Positions 38,815-52,000 are shown, numbered from the stretch's first letter. The stretch: 64,000 nt of DNA from Glandiceps talaboti (GCF_964340395.1 NC_135565.1:20946209-21010208); one strand, 5' to 3'. Program-made: numbers and translations. The notes: generated from the letters alone by a model not told the origin.

Positions 38815-39265
38815 TCAAAAATTTAAACTCCAAAACTACTTGGCAGATCGGTCTGAAATTTGGTTGGAACATTCTTCAGGGTGTTTATATTAAGAATTGT
38901 TCATGACATGATGATCCAATCAATGATATGAAAATAGTAGAGTTAAAAATGTGTCTTTTGGGGGGGAAATCTGTAATTCCAAAACTACCAAGCAGATTGG
39001 AATGAAATATAATGGGGGTGCATTTGGGCATGTGTAGATGAAGCTGTATTTACAACATGATAATCCCTTAGCGATATGCAAATTAGATCTAAAATGGTAT
39101 GTACCAGCTGATTTCAACCAAATCTGGCATGAAGGTAACATACTATGTGAGACATGCACATCACTTTGTTTTACTACAGAATCAAATATGGCCAAATGGC
39201 AGCCATTTTTGTTAAATTTCACAATATGCGTCATAACTTTGGTATAATACGTAGTGACTCCATTC
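38815..39265. repeat. Diverged ~148-bp repeat units
   Basis: CCAAAACTACTTGGCAGATCG (near 38830) and CCAAAACTACCAAGCAGATTG (near 38977) start two parallel segments that both continue to ATGACATGATGATCC or ACAACATGATAATCC and GCGATATGCAAA-like sequence. This looks like an old interspersed or tandem repeat without coding capacity. Confidence 0.5.
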
Positions 39266-39367
39266 AAGTGTCTATACCCATATTATTGAATATGAGCTTT
39301 CTTTTAAGATCCTGACCTATGACCTTGATAGTCTAAATCAAGGTCAAATCACAGAGAATCGAGCATG

Positions 39368-39440
39368 TAACTGATTGATTGATCAATCGATCGATTTATT
39401 GAATGATTGATTGATCGATTGATTGATTGATTGAATGATT
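39368..39440. repeat. (GATT)n / (GATC)n microsatellite
   Basis: Degenerate TGATTGATTGATCGAT run with GATC variants. Confidence 0.9.
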
Positions 39441-40479
39441 AATGTTGTGCTGAAATAAAACATCTTGTGTGATATTGATCAATTGACTGATTGATTTTTG
39501 TGGTGATATAAAACTTCTTTTTCTTCTTTCCCTGGCTACTTTGCTCTCTTTCAGCTGTATATAATTCTCTCTTTATTTACTATTAAAATAAAGACATCTT
39601 GTCCATTCTCTTATCTAAATAAAAATACCCCTAATCTCATAATTACCAGGGGATAGATTACAGCTACAATTTTCTTCATCTCTTATCTATTGGGTTATCA
39701 TCACATAGAACAAACACTCAGTGAGATGTTCTGATAGAATGAATCATTTTATCCTTAAACTCATCACTAGCAGAGCATCGTCACAAACTACGACCGTTTT
39801 ACGGAACCGTTCTTTATGAGCCAGTCCCTACTGATAGCTCTGGTGTATGTAGTAGAGCATTATAGACTAAATCTGAAGACTAAGGATGTTAAAATAATAT
39901 CTGCGTAACAAGATGGTTGGACTAAACTATTCCTTATGGAGATTAACTTCTATAGTTGGCAAGGAAATATTTATTTTCGTTGCGGCATTTGGAGACTAAT
40001 TCTGATTTTGTTGTTCAGTAGCATGCTCTTGTCAGCATTAATTATAGTTCTCAGGTAACAGAGATTACAATGTTTTGTCTCATTTGTATAAGCGGCCACT
40101 TGGATGATGATATCCCACTATTATATGGTTGGGTTTTTTCCTCCAAACTTGTTTGGATAGCTCTGTGCTATGTAGGAGCCTCTTATGAGTAAATGTGTGT
40201 TTGTAGTTTGAGAATCATTCTCTGTTAGCCTGAAGTACAGTTTTGTGTTGTCATTTGATGTGACTTGTGCCCTGTATATTATGTTGGTTGTTAGACAGTT
40301 GCCATGAATGAACACTGTTTGCGATCTCTACAGTTGCAGGATTAATTAGGTGATTGTGTAAGGTCAGCACTGACTGTCTTATTGTGGGATTTCACAATAC
40401 TTGCTATACGTGGCATACAACTGTAACTTTTTTTGACATTTCCTTTGTTGAAGATCTTGTGTGTAGAGTAGAGTAGAGT

Positions 40480-40591
<112 letters not shown>

Positions 40592-41444
40592 GCGCTCTGC
40601 CACTGCGGTATAGAGCACTGTCTTAGCAGATTGACACTCACCGAGTTATATATATATATATATATCTGCAAGCAAAGCTATCCACTAGAGGTGAAAATAA
40701 AATAAATTTAAATAAACAAAGAAAAAAGATATATTTTCACATTTGTACACACATAGTTCTGTTACAATATACAACATACGATGTATAGTATAGAGATATA
40801 TTGTTATGTATGAGTTAACTAATGACTATAACCCTCTTTGTTATGCTCCGATGACTACAGACAAGACATGTATATATGGGTGTAGACTCTAATTTATTAC
40901 ACTGAGTGTATGGGTGTAGACACACTGTTGTTTATTACATTGAGTGTATATATGGGTGTAGACACAGTGTCATTTGTTACATTGAGTGTATACATGGATT
41001 TACACTCAACAAACTGAATGTTCTACCTCCATGATGTACGCTACAATCATAAATATACAAAGATGGCATCACTGATGTCTAGAGACAGCCATACATCACA
41101 TATATAATAAACACATAACACTCCTTCAGTTTTATTTCAGAAAAATTGTGACTACTGCCTTGTAATGTAATTTGTAAACTTCCTGTCACACCATGCCGTG
41201 TGTCTATACCACACACATGACAATGTTTGGCAACAAATTCTGGTTGGTATTGTCAATTACATAAGTTTGAATTTTGGCCTGTTTGTTCCTTTAAAACGAG
41301 TTTGGCAAATCTCCAGAAAGACTTTCATGAAAGTACATGTAGAACACAACGGATTATAGAATGGTTTCTGGTCAATTGTATTGTCAACATCTCTCTTCTA
41401 CTCAACTTTTCCACTCTCAAATTTATTATTTCTTTTCAAAACAT

Positions 41445-41560
41445 GATTAAATAAATACCTAACCCTGTTTGTTTTCAACAGTTGAGTAAATAAATACCTA
41501 TCCCTGTTTGTTTTCAACAGTTGAGTAAATAAATACCTAACTCTTGTTTGTTTACAATAG
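41445..41560. repeat. 40-bp tandem repeat, 3 copies
   Basis: TAAATAAATACCTAACCCTG plus TTTGTTTTCAACAGTTGAG, three units in a row, the last diverged. Confidence 0.9.
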
Positions 41561-41624
41561 TCTGCCTTTTAGTACAAGTACAATAGTATCTATTGTTGTC
41601 TCCTAGTCTGGTAAGGGAAGTATG

Positions 41625-41790
41625 GGTCAGGGACAAGGTTTACAGTTATCAACAACACAGGTACTGAAAACAACACAAGGTTTACAGCTTTCAACAACGC
41701 AGGTACTGAAAACAACACAATTAAAGGTTTACAGCTATCAACAAAATAATGACAACAACACAAGGTTTACAGCTTTCAACAAAACACAAG
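41625..41790. repeat. ~42-bp tandem repeat, 3-4 copies
   Basis: CAAGGTTTACAGCTTTCAAC plus AACGCAGGTACTGAAAACAA, repeated with insertions. The apparent peptide (QGLQLSTTQVLKTT) is a repeat artefact. Confidence 0.88.
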
Positions 41791-42244
41791 AAATTGGATA
41801 TTTTAAGTCAGGATTGTGAAATACCACATATGTGAGAAGAGAGACCAGAGTGATTAAATAGAATTATTACAAAATTCAAACCATTCTACCTTTGCATGGT
41901 AATGTTCATAATGTACTTATTGTTCAATAAACACAATACAAGCTATATTTAGAATGGAATGTTTACATGTGATATGGTAGACAATGAGAGAGAAAAGGTC
42001 ACTCTTAGGTGAGGGTCACTTGTCAGTTACACAATGTTGTACAGTCTTTTGTTGTCAATGGCAACCAATTATGATAGACACCCTAAATACACCTGCACAT
42101 AGCAAAACTTGTCAGTACTATTTCTCTGATTTTTTAATGAAAAAACAATTCTGTATTTTATGTGCTTTGTATTTTGTCTTTTTGTGATATAATTAGTTTG
42201 ATGAATATGATGTATGTCACTCATAGCTACTATAGCTGAGTGAC

Positions 42245-42535
42245 CACGCACTCATTCACTCACTCACTCAGATTTCTCACACACTCACTCAGACACTCAT
42301 TAACTCACTCATACTCACTCACTCGGACCATGGATATTTTAGCTCGGACACATTCACTGACTCGCATTCACTCGCACAGACACATTCACTGATTCGCATT
42401 CACTCGCACAGACAGACATATATAACACACACATTCACTGACTCACATTCAGTCACAGTGCACACACACACACACACACACACACGCTCACAGATAGACA
42501 CATACAAATACACATTCACTGACACACACACACTC
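42245..42535. repeat. CACT/CACA-rich degenerate tandem repeat
   Basis: CACTCACTCA, CATTCACTGACTCG and CACACACA variants mixed over nearly 300 bases. Confidence 0.85.
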
Positions 42536-42987
42536 TCAAATTCCCTTGGATTACACTAATTGTGTTGTGCTGCACTACCCATGATTCATAGTGCTGACTT
42601 TTCAGTAATCGGATCCTCCAGACCTAACTCAGCTGTTTACATATCAGCAACTAGTTAGAATTTTACCAGAGATGACATTGTAACAAATTATTATAATTTA
42701 TTGCATCTGTAGAAAGTCATCTACTACATTTCTATTAGTTTGGTGACAGTAAACATTACAATAAAGATGATGAAAGAGAATTGGTTTGGTGTCACACAAC
42801 AATTAGTGCGTAAACATCAATTTGAAATATGAATATAAATTACAATAGTAGAGTAGATGTGATGAAAACTTGTAAATCAAGGATTGACAGATCAGACGCA
42901 TTGAATTATGGGATTAAAATTGAGTCAGGAAAATTTGTAAGAAATGACAAGTGTAAATCCTATCTAAATTCCACAATGACTTCACTG

Positions 42988-43340
42988 CACACAGTCACTT
43001 GTGAACTAATATTCTATTCTTGGATGGTAATATTCTAGTCTAGGATGATTAATAAATAATGACGTTATTAGATATTTATGATATTTTAAAAAATACCGTT
43101 GCTGGTCCTTGTGGAATAGTCTATTTATAGATCATAATTTTGTATTATGATCATCCCAGACTAGAATATTACCATCCTGGAATGGAATATTAGCTCACAA
43201 GTGACTGTGATACATGTGTATACATTGCAACAATGACTGGCAATAGTATTTTTTGAAATATCATAGATATATCTAATAACATCATTATTTTGTATTATGA
43301 TCATCCTGGACTAGAATATTACCATCCTGGACTAGAATAT
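42988..43340. mobile_element. Inverted-repeat cluster
   Basis: An arm of about 60 bases at 42988-43047 (CACAGTCACTTGTGAACTAA ... AGTCTAGGATGAT) is followed about 100 bases later by its near reverse complement at 43151-43210. A further direct copy of the inner part (ATCATCCTGGACTAGAATAT, TACCATCCTGGACTAG) lies around 43282-43335. It would fold as a long hairpin. Related pieces recur at 43606-43660. Confidence 0.8.
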
Positions 43341-43359
43341 TACCGTCCTAGACTAGAAT

Positions 43360-43595
43360 ACAACCCATGAGACCAAAGTAAAGCGTTTCTGTATGTACCA
43401 CAATCATTTATAGCATCCATATCAAGTGCAAAAGTATATTGTTTCATTTGCTAATTGACCACATTAGAATTAAAGGCCACATGCTTGGCTTGTAAATAAA
43501 CCAATTGAAACAGTATACTTTTACACTTGATATGAATGATATAAACAAGTGTAGCACATATAGAAAGTACTTTACTTCAGTGTTACTCGTGGTAT
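43360..43595. mobile_element. Foldback (MITE-like) element
   Basis: The left arm (AAGTAAAGCGTTTCTGTATG ... CATATCAAGTGCAAAAGTAT) and the right arm (ATACTTTTACACTTGATATG ... AGAAAGTACTTTACTT) are near reverse complements over about 70 bases, with a 55-base loop. A fragment of the left end occurs at 31445. Confidence 0.82.
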
Positions 43596-44724
43596 TACCA
43601 TCCTGGACTACATAATACCATCCTGGACTAGAATATTAGTTCACTTATAGTGACTGTGCTTCACTGATATAACACTTTTAGAATGTAGGATTCAAACATT
43701 TTTGCTTGTTTTTTTTTTTTGGTTTAATAAGTATTTCACACGGTTTCATTCCACTTTCTTTGAGGTCAAGATGACAGATTAAGTCATGTTATAAATCACA
43801 TCCTCCTTTCCTGTGATATACTGCCATAATACCCGGTAAGTAGAATTCTAGGAAACCATGAACTGTATGTCCTGTGACCTTTGACCTAAAACATCCTGTT
43901 AACATGCCTTGAGTAGTACTAGCAGCATTACTCACGTTTATTGGCATGATGCCAATATTTACTCTAAGTCTAACATACTAGTATTACCATTATAAATAAG
44001 TTTAACAACTTTTATCACTTTTACGCCAAATTTGTATCAATTTTATGTAAAACTTTGGAAAATTTCATGTCTGATAATTAATTCTGAGAACTAGTCAATA
44101 GCCTTGGAATAAAATTAAAACATCTTCTTCTTTTTTTAAATTCAATTTTAAATTTGTGAAGTGCCTTTTAGCTGTTTTTACACTTAGTTTTGGCAAAGCC
44201 ATCTGGTAAAACCCACGTGTAGGTCCACTAGCCCATTCATTCTGCAGATCCATGGGGAGACACAAAAATATTAAACCCTCCCTACTTCAGTGAAGAAAAC
44301 TGCAGAGCCAATCATGAACAAGCAAATGACATCTGCCATGCCCCACATACACACTTGCTCTAAAGTACTCAATAAAAGGAACAGTAAAAAACTACCATAA
44401 ATAGTACATTGAGTGACAGGTTTGAGATATCAAAAAAAAAAGCATAGTCGCACCATTGTAAACAAACTGTCCTGAACAGAAACAATTTTTTTTCTTGGCC
44501 TTAACTATGCACTAAATAAGAAAATGGAGCTAAATTTCATTATAAGTAATTATTTCAGTTTTCATTTATTATGAGATAATGATAAATTCCCTCTCAGTTG
44601 TACTGTGATATATTATTTCAATTTTTAACGGACACTGTGACCTACAGACTTAAACATGAAAATGTATGACAAGTTTTGAAATTCTGACACACTGACTTTT
44701 ATAAGCAGACCCTTCATGCTATTT

Positions 44725-45905
44725 TATCACTTGTGCTAAAATATATAATTATATGTATACACACTGACATACAGACAAACACATATCTATGTGGTATTTA
44801 CTTGTGCTAAAATATATAATTATATGTATACACACTGACATACAGACAAACACATATCTATGTGGTATTTACTTGTGCTAAAATATATAATTATATGTAC
44901 ACACTGACATACAGACAAACACATATCTATGTGGTATTTACTTGTGCTAAAATATATAATTATATGTACACACTGACATACAGACAAACACATATCTATG
45001 TGGTATTTACTTGTGCTAAAATATATAATTATATGTACACACTGACATACAGACAAACACATATCTATGTGGTATTTACTTGTGCTAAAATATATAATTA
45101 TATGTATACACACTGACATACAGACAAACACATATCTATGTGGTATTTACTTGTGCTAAAATATATAATTATATGTACACACTGACATACAGACAAACAC
45201 ATATCTATGTGGTATTTACTTGTGCTAAAATATATAATTATATGTACACACTGACATACAGACAAACACATATCTATGTGGTATTTACTTGTGCTAAAAT
45301 ATATAATTATATGTACACACTGACATACAGACAAACACATATCTATGTGGTATTTACTTGTGCTAAAATATATAATTATATGTACACACTGACATACAGA
45401 CAAACACATATCTATGTGGTATTTACTTGTGCTAAAATATATAATTATATGTACACACTGACATACAGACAAACACATATCTATGTGGTATTTACTTGTG
45501 CTAAAATATATAATTATATGTACACACTGACATACAGACAAACACATATCTATGTGGTATTTACTTGTGCTAAAATATATAATTATATGTACACACTGAC
45601 ATACAGACAAACACATATCTATGTGGTATTTACTTGTGCTAAAATATATCACATCATTGCATATGTACACACTGACATACAGACAGACAAGTATCTATAT
45701 CAGTGCTAGTCCTTTACTTGTGCTAAAATAAATATAGCATCTCATCACATATGTCCTTCACCGACATACAGACAAAGACATATCTATGTGGCATTCCTTT
45801 ACTTGTGCTAAAATATATCATATCTCATTGCATATGTATACACACCGACATACAGACAGTCAAATATCTATATGCTAGTCCTTTACTTGTGCTAAAATAT
45901 ATCAT
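44725..45905. repeat. 69/71-bp minisatellite, ~13 clean plus ~3 diverged copies
   Basis: The unit runs CTTGTGCTAAAATATATAAT, TATATGTACACACTGACATA, CAGACAAACACATATCTATG, TGGTATTTA. Most units are 69 bases (23 codons, so frames stay open on both strands); a few have an extra TA. Copies after 45650 decay. This is homogenised satellite-like DNA, not a gene. Confidence 0.97.
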
Positions 45906-46070
45906 CTCACTGCATAATGTCCTATACAGACAGACACTCATGAAATCATACTATTTAAACAATCCTGTTAAAAAAACATCAACTTCAAGATCTTGACACA
46001 GACACACCGACATACAGACAAATACCACAGACACACCAGCACAGAAAGATCCACAAACTTGCCTACATAC

Positions 46071-46400
46071 GAATGATTAGAGTGGCTAACTTGGAATCTG
46101 CAGGTTGCAGGTTCGAATCCTGTCACTTCCACTAATTGTTTCTACTGTAAAAGGCTGAAGTCCTTTGGCAAGATTTGAACCATGACTGTGCCTCAGTCAA
46201 CTCAGCTTTATAATTGGTGATCTGGCAGGATAGAGGTTGCAATGTGAATTCTTTAATGATATGCACTTATAGAGGCTGCGATGCATTGTGTGTTTCCCAG
46301 GGAGTTGAGAAGTATAAAGGGCCGTTGTGCTGCTATAGATCCATGCCAAGGGGTATAAGTAATTGTAAAGTGCTTTGAGCACAGAGAGATAAAACCAACT
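46071..46400 (+). mobile_element. tRNA-derived SINE, near full length
   Basis: The head (GAATGATTAGAGTGGCTAAC ... GGTTCGAATCCTG) has an A-box-like part and a perfect B box, GGTTCGAATCC, about 30 bases apart. The body (TTTGAACCATGACTGTGCC ... AGAGGTTGCAATGTGAA ... GTATAAAGGGCC) and tail (AATTGTAAAGTGCTTTGAGC) match the truncated copy at 29715. The RNA polymerase III promoter looks intact; whether it is active is unknown. Confidence 0.85.
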
Positions 46401-47352
46401 GTTGTTTTCACCAACACACATGTACAGTTACATGTAACACAAACACACCAATATACAGTTAACACCAACACACCAACATTCAGACAAATACCACAAACAT
46501 GTCATCAATATATAAACAGATACCAATGATTGTACCTGGATTCCAACATCCAACACCAAATCCTTGAATTTGACTAAACCAATCAACCTCAATCTTACTA
46601 CACACAGAACACACTGACTTACAGAAATAATCTAGAGAATACAGTATTTAAACTAATAATAATATTTATTGCCAACACAATAAAAGTTTCAAACTTTTGT
46701 GTAGATACATTTTACTTAAAAATGTACTCTGGTTACAAGACTGTGTAAAATACTCAGAATCAATAGATTTTTTAACATCATTCCCAAATATCTAACTTCT
46801 CTTTTTCTATCTTTCAGGCATGTTCTATTGGGTACTTTTTGATTTTTAGATCTTTCCTCACATATTTTACAGTTTATAAGAATTTGCAATGTGTCATACT
46901 ATTCCATAACATTTAGATATGAAGTCAGGTGATGCCCTACTTACATCTCGCCTTGATATCCTATGACAAAGAATATTCATTTGAAAAGTCAGGGTTGAAT
47001 TTATTTATCAGGACTGTTTTACACATTACTTTTGCATTCCTGTGAAAATACTCAAACAGGTCACAAGATAGCTATCCTTTACCCATCTGTATTTATTGGG
47101 AACAGAATAATGCTTTGTTTCCATGGTAACTACATGACAAATGTTATGCTGTTTAACTGACTAAAAGATCTTTACTACTACTGATTCTATTCTTTGGCTG
47201 AAATATCAATAAAAATTATATATATGGGCAGAGAACTCTGTTGACAAATATTCAATATTTACTACTTTGGAAAAAGATGGAGAAAGTTAGCACTTAACAG
47301 CAGTGCTGGTCGTATATTCATGACACTGTAGTGTTGTTGTTTTTTACTTAAG

Positions 47353-47454
47353 AGGACATTACCGAAACAAACTCGGTTACATATTACACCAACATGTACT
47401 ATCAAAACTAGAATCACTTAGAGAGATGCAACACATGGAATTTGTTACAGAATG
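47353..47454 (+). other. Orphan exon-like segment
   Basis: About 102 bases with only one open frame (starts GHYRNKLGYILHQ, ends MEFVTEW), preceded by a T-rich acceptor (GTTTTTTACTTAAG) and followed by a strong donor (GAATG|GTGAGT). The peptide is not low complexity. I do not recognise it and found no partner exon within several kb. It may be an exon of an unrecognised plus-strand gene, an exon of a dead gene, or chance. Confidence 0.35.
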
Positions 47455-47579
47455 GTGAGTTTTTACATTATCTCCTTACATATCACTTGTCTCTCAATCT
47501 CAACATTTACATGGAACGGGTAAAACTAAAATAATTTGAGTACAAGGCAATGTCACATCTGATTTGTTTGATCAGGGAG

Positions 47580-47725
47580 AATTCCATATATGGTAGTATA
47601 ACAATGTCATACTATTCCATATATGGAAGTAGAAATGTCATACTATTCCATATATGGAAGTAGATTGTTTCACACTCCATATTTGGAAATAGAAATTCCA
47701 TATTTGTACTTCCATATCAGAAGTA
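47580..47725. repeat. Short repeats of CCATATATGGAAGTAG
   Basis: Three to four copies of CATACTATTCCATATATGGA / AGTAGA-type sequence. CCATATATGG also fits the CArG-box (SRF) consensus, but here it arises from the repeat. Confidence 0.8.
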
Positions 47726-48654
47726 CACAATTCAATACACTGTCATATCCTGTGTTGCATAACTCTGTAAGTCTAATTCTGACAGTACATATTACAAGGT
47801 GTGTCTTGAAAATCTTCACTTGAAGATACTAGTATGTCTTGGAGATGAATATCTCACACACTGGACATTTACATGTCCACAAATCGCAATTACTGTCCCC
47901 ACAAATCATATCTTTCTGACCAGCAGAAAGAAAAACAAAACAAAAAAAACCACTGAATTTATATTACCAAACTTTTCTGAAACTTTAACACTTTTAAATA
48001 AAACTCAAATATTCATCTGGATGGCAGTATTCATATGAAATAGTAAAGTGATTCTACAGTGTTAATATTGCTCAACAAAGCATAAAGTAAAATGCACTAC
48101 ATTTAAAAAAAATTTCATTTATCAATTAATCTGACGACATATTTTTTCATGATTTTAAAACTAACCTATGCTTAGCTGTCATGGTTAAAGGTTTTTTGGC
48201 TTGGCCAAAATTGAACTAAACAGCATTCCCCATAAAAAAAAGACTGTTTCACAGGACTGACTGACCCCTTAGATTTATAGTAAATAAAAATAGACACTCT
48301 TAAAAATCTGATTAGTATTAATGTAATGCATAGATGGAAGACTTGTAAACATATATTATATATTATGTTCATAAAACTTAATAACTAAATAATGTAAACA
48401 CTCGCACTAACTGGCTTAATTACTTAAAGCAGTTGTTAAATTTTCTTTTAGCAACATTCTCAGCTACTCACTGGTCACATCTGTTATTTAAGCTAGCTGA
48501 CATTTTTCAATGGCTAACCCAATGCAAATCAGTCTGATTGGCTGTTGAATACAGTTCTGCGATTTGATTGGTTGTCACAATGTGAATCAGTCCTACTGGC
48601 TGTTCTGCTATTTGATTGGCTGTCCAAGGCAGCTCTATGATGCAATCACAAAAC

Positions 48655-48755
48655 ACTGACCAATGTTATTGGTTGCCCTAGCTGTCAATCATTTGACTCA
48701 GTTATTTTAACCAATGTTATTGGCTGTCATAAGCTGTCAATCACTAGATTCAGTT
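48655..48755 (-). repeat. ~51-bp tandem duplication including the ETS stop codon
   Basis: The plus-strand block CCAATGTTATTGG ... AGCTGTCAATCA ... TCAGTT occurs at 48660-48703 and again at 48711-48755. In the second copy the TCA (48750-48752) is the TGA stop of the ETS gene on the minus strand. Further ATTGGCTGT-type motifs continue to about 48490. Confidence 0.85.
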
Positions 48756-49057
48756 GGCAGAGAGTTTGGCCGACTCCTGCCATCCATAGGCTTTTTTGCC
48801 GAATTTATAGACAAGTCGACGCCCATCAACTCTCTCAAGAATGTCTCTTTTGTAGTAGTACCTCATGGCGCGACTCAGTTTTTCATACGTCATGCGAGGA
48901 TTATTTTTCTTCTTTCCCCATGCCTTGGCAACTGCTTCCGAGTGAACTATACGGAAAACCCCACTGCTGGAATCTTCCCATCGAATGTAGTCAGGATTGT
49001 AATGTGGACTTTTCAAGAGATCACGGATGAACTCCCACAGATGATTGCCTTTCATTC
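48750..49057 (-). other. ELF3: ETS DNA-binding domain exon
   Basis: Encodes a complete winged helix-turn-helix. Recognition helix [16 protein letters not shown] carries the two arginines that read GGA. It ends [11 protein letters not shown]-stop. The sequence is very close to ELF3/EHF ([28 protein letters not shown]). Confidence 0.96.
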
Positions 49058-52000
49058 CTGTAATTAATTAATTACAAAAAATTAATTAGAATTTAAGGAA
49101 TATATTGATTACAAATTTTCAAGACAAAAACAATGGATAACATATTATATGTATAATTATATTTCAAATGTTCAAATATTAAAACTATTAAAAATGAGTT
49201 GACGTACCTTTTCCTTTAGGAGGATGAATAAAGATGTCATCATCGTCTTCATCACTGGATGATTCTGTTTTAATGACAGGTTTTCGTGGTCTGCCACGGG
49301 GTCTTTTCGCTTTCAGGTTCTGTAACATCTGCAGATTTTTACCACCTCTAGTTTTGGGTGCAATGGGTATCTTGATGTTGACTGGAGGCAGATGGTCGCT
49401 ACTGCTCTCAGACTTAGTGTCACTGAACATGTCACTATCATCGGTATCTGTAAGGTAGAGAAGATATATAAATGAGTTAGAGTTACACAAACCAAGTCAT
49501 TAAAGGCTTTATGGATAATGTTCTAATTTAGTTGCCTGGTAACACATCAGAAAATATTTTGTCTTGAACGGAAAACAACTATAAATGTAATGCCTTATTT
49601 TTTAGTATAGTTACTGTTTGACATAAACACAGTTTAAATAATTTTTTTTTCATATAAACATCATTTTAAATGATGATTTGTTTTCAAATAAACAATAAAC
49701 ATGGTAAATGGTAATTTATAATTCTTAAATTGGTGAGACCTACTAGAATTAATTTCAATAACTATAACTAACAACATTATCATATTTCTTTAAAAGGTGT
49801 CAAAAGAAATATGGCTGCTCCATTTTGAATATACACATTGTTGCTATGGCTACTGACCTTCTCCAGCTGAGTTAGTCCTGTATCTAGGGAAACCAGCATT
49901 AATCTCTGCAAAAATAGCAGCTGCATCTTTTGGGCTTGGTGGAGAAGAAATGACTTCGGAGTCTGTGGTGTACTGAGAACTTGTTGGTGATGGTGGACCA
50001 CAGTAACTTGTTGGTGATGGTGGATCACTGTCACTCAGTTGGCCATCTACAATTATATCAAAGTTACACAGTAATTAGTTATAGTCAAACAAAAGAGTAC
50101 TTATTCAAAATGTGCATTTTTCACAAATTGGTAGTTTTTCTTGTAGTATGTCATGATTATGATAAATAAGACTGGTTTCACTTAATTCATGTGATTTGAC
50201 ATTTGACTTGATTATTATTTACTACTTGAATAATTGTAGTTTATTAATTTAACTCTGAGTATATACCATTCCTCAGAACTTCAAAACTGTACTTTGATAG
50301 TTGGCAAGTGCTTAGTACAGTTTATATATTTATAACACATTTTTTTCATACTGCCTTCAGTGATTGGCTCACATCGTATCACATAGTATGGACTAAGGGA
50401 CCTATAGTAACCTTGATTTGCATATATAGAGGCACTAGTTATGTTCTATTTTCCCTAGGGCACTATTTATATAGAACTGAAGTCTTATCAGGATTTGCTA
50501 TGACCATGTAAAGAATATGTGCCTGTGATGTGTTATAAAACACTATGACCATGTAAAGAATATGTGTCTGTGATGTGTTATAAAACACTTATTGCCTTGC
50601 CGTATTTGGGCACTAGTAGATGTCATATTACCCCTCGTGTTGTTATGTAGCAATTATTTCCCTTGGCTTTCAGTTTCTGGGAAACAGTTACTGTATAACA
50701 ACCATCAAGGTGATAGATATCTACTGGTGCCCTCATAGCCAGGCAATAAATGTATATATAATTAAATCTACAAAAATACTTACTCTTTTCCAAAAAGTCC
50801 AATATATCGCTAGATAGCAATTCTGACAAATCTGCAAAATATAATAAAAACGGACTGTCAGATCCTCTGAAAAAGGTTATCTGAAGTTCAAAAATATACA
50901 ATTGGCAAAACTTTATCATGTTGCCAAATAACTATCAATAGCGTTTACTGACTTCATCACTGATAAAATGGTTATCATCTAAAAATGAAGTTTGCAAAAT
51001 TTGAACTTTGAACTGCCACTAAAAAGTGGTATCGGTACGGTTGAAGCTTTGAACTTTGAACTATGACCTGGTGACAGCTTACCTTTGTCATCTTGAATAT
51101 CAAGTAACAAATCAGATGGTGGGAAATCACCATCACAGGGATCTTCATTGAAGACACTGGGTTTAATACACGCTGAAAATAAATATGAAATAAAAAACTT
51201 ATTTAGAAATATGTTGGATTTGAATCAATAAAACATGTAATTTATTACATTATTAACATATCAAAAACATAGTAACAATACAATTGTAGTAATGTGTTAC
51301 ATTGTAGTAATTAATGTGTTACATTGAAGCCAAATAATAGATACACATCAAAATAACTGTCACTGTGTAGCAATATGCATTGGATATGCAAAGTTGACTT
51401 GTAAGTTGTATAGGCTCACAAATTTGACTGTCCCATGAACATTGTACATGTGTCTATATATACAAACACGCATAATTTTTCCAAGATATAATCCAAATAA
51501 TTTGGTTAACTTTGATGCTTACCTCCAATATGAAGCCTACTTTGTAGTTTATTGTATAAAATGCTTCCACTTTTGGGAGCTTTTCTGATAAAGTCATCTC
51601 TGGTCATCTGACATAACTGTTGTCCTGACAAGTAGAAGTCTTCCAGACCAATATCAGAATAGTCTTGTTCCAATTCATACATACATTGGTGTAACCATGC
51701 ATACACCAAGTCAGGTGTCCAGTTGTAAGGAGATTGGTCCTGCCAATCATCACTCCTACCTGAAAAGTTCAAAGAATACAGTGGTTAACATATTAGCTTT
51801 ATTTTCATAACAGTATTAGTTAGACAGGGCCTATGATTTTATTTGCCTGTGTTTTGTGATTAGAATCTTGCAGATATTGAGTTTATGGAACCTACCTGTG
51901 TAATGTGAAGTCAGTTCGAAGTCTGGTAGGTTGGGTACCAGCTGATTGGTTTCTCTCTCCAACTTCTGTTTGAGTTGTTCTGGAGTCAACAGTGGAGTGT

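Noticed and set aside
44820-45709. Open frames of about 190 codons on both strands
   Set aside because: Product of the 69-bp (23-codon) minisatellite; no start context, splice sites or protein likeness.
46071-46143. A functional tRNA gene
   Set aside because: A and B boxes are present but no proper acceptor stem is seen, and the sequence continues into a SINE body shared with another copy.
47620-47680. SRF-binding CArG boxes (CCATATATGG)
   Set aside because: They recur only because of the local short repeat.
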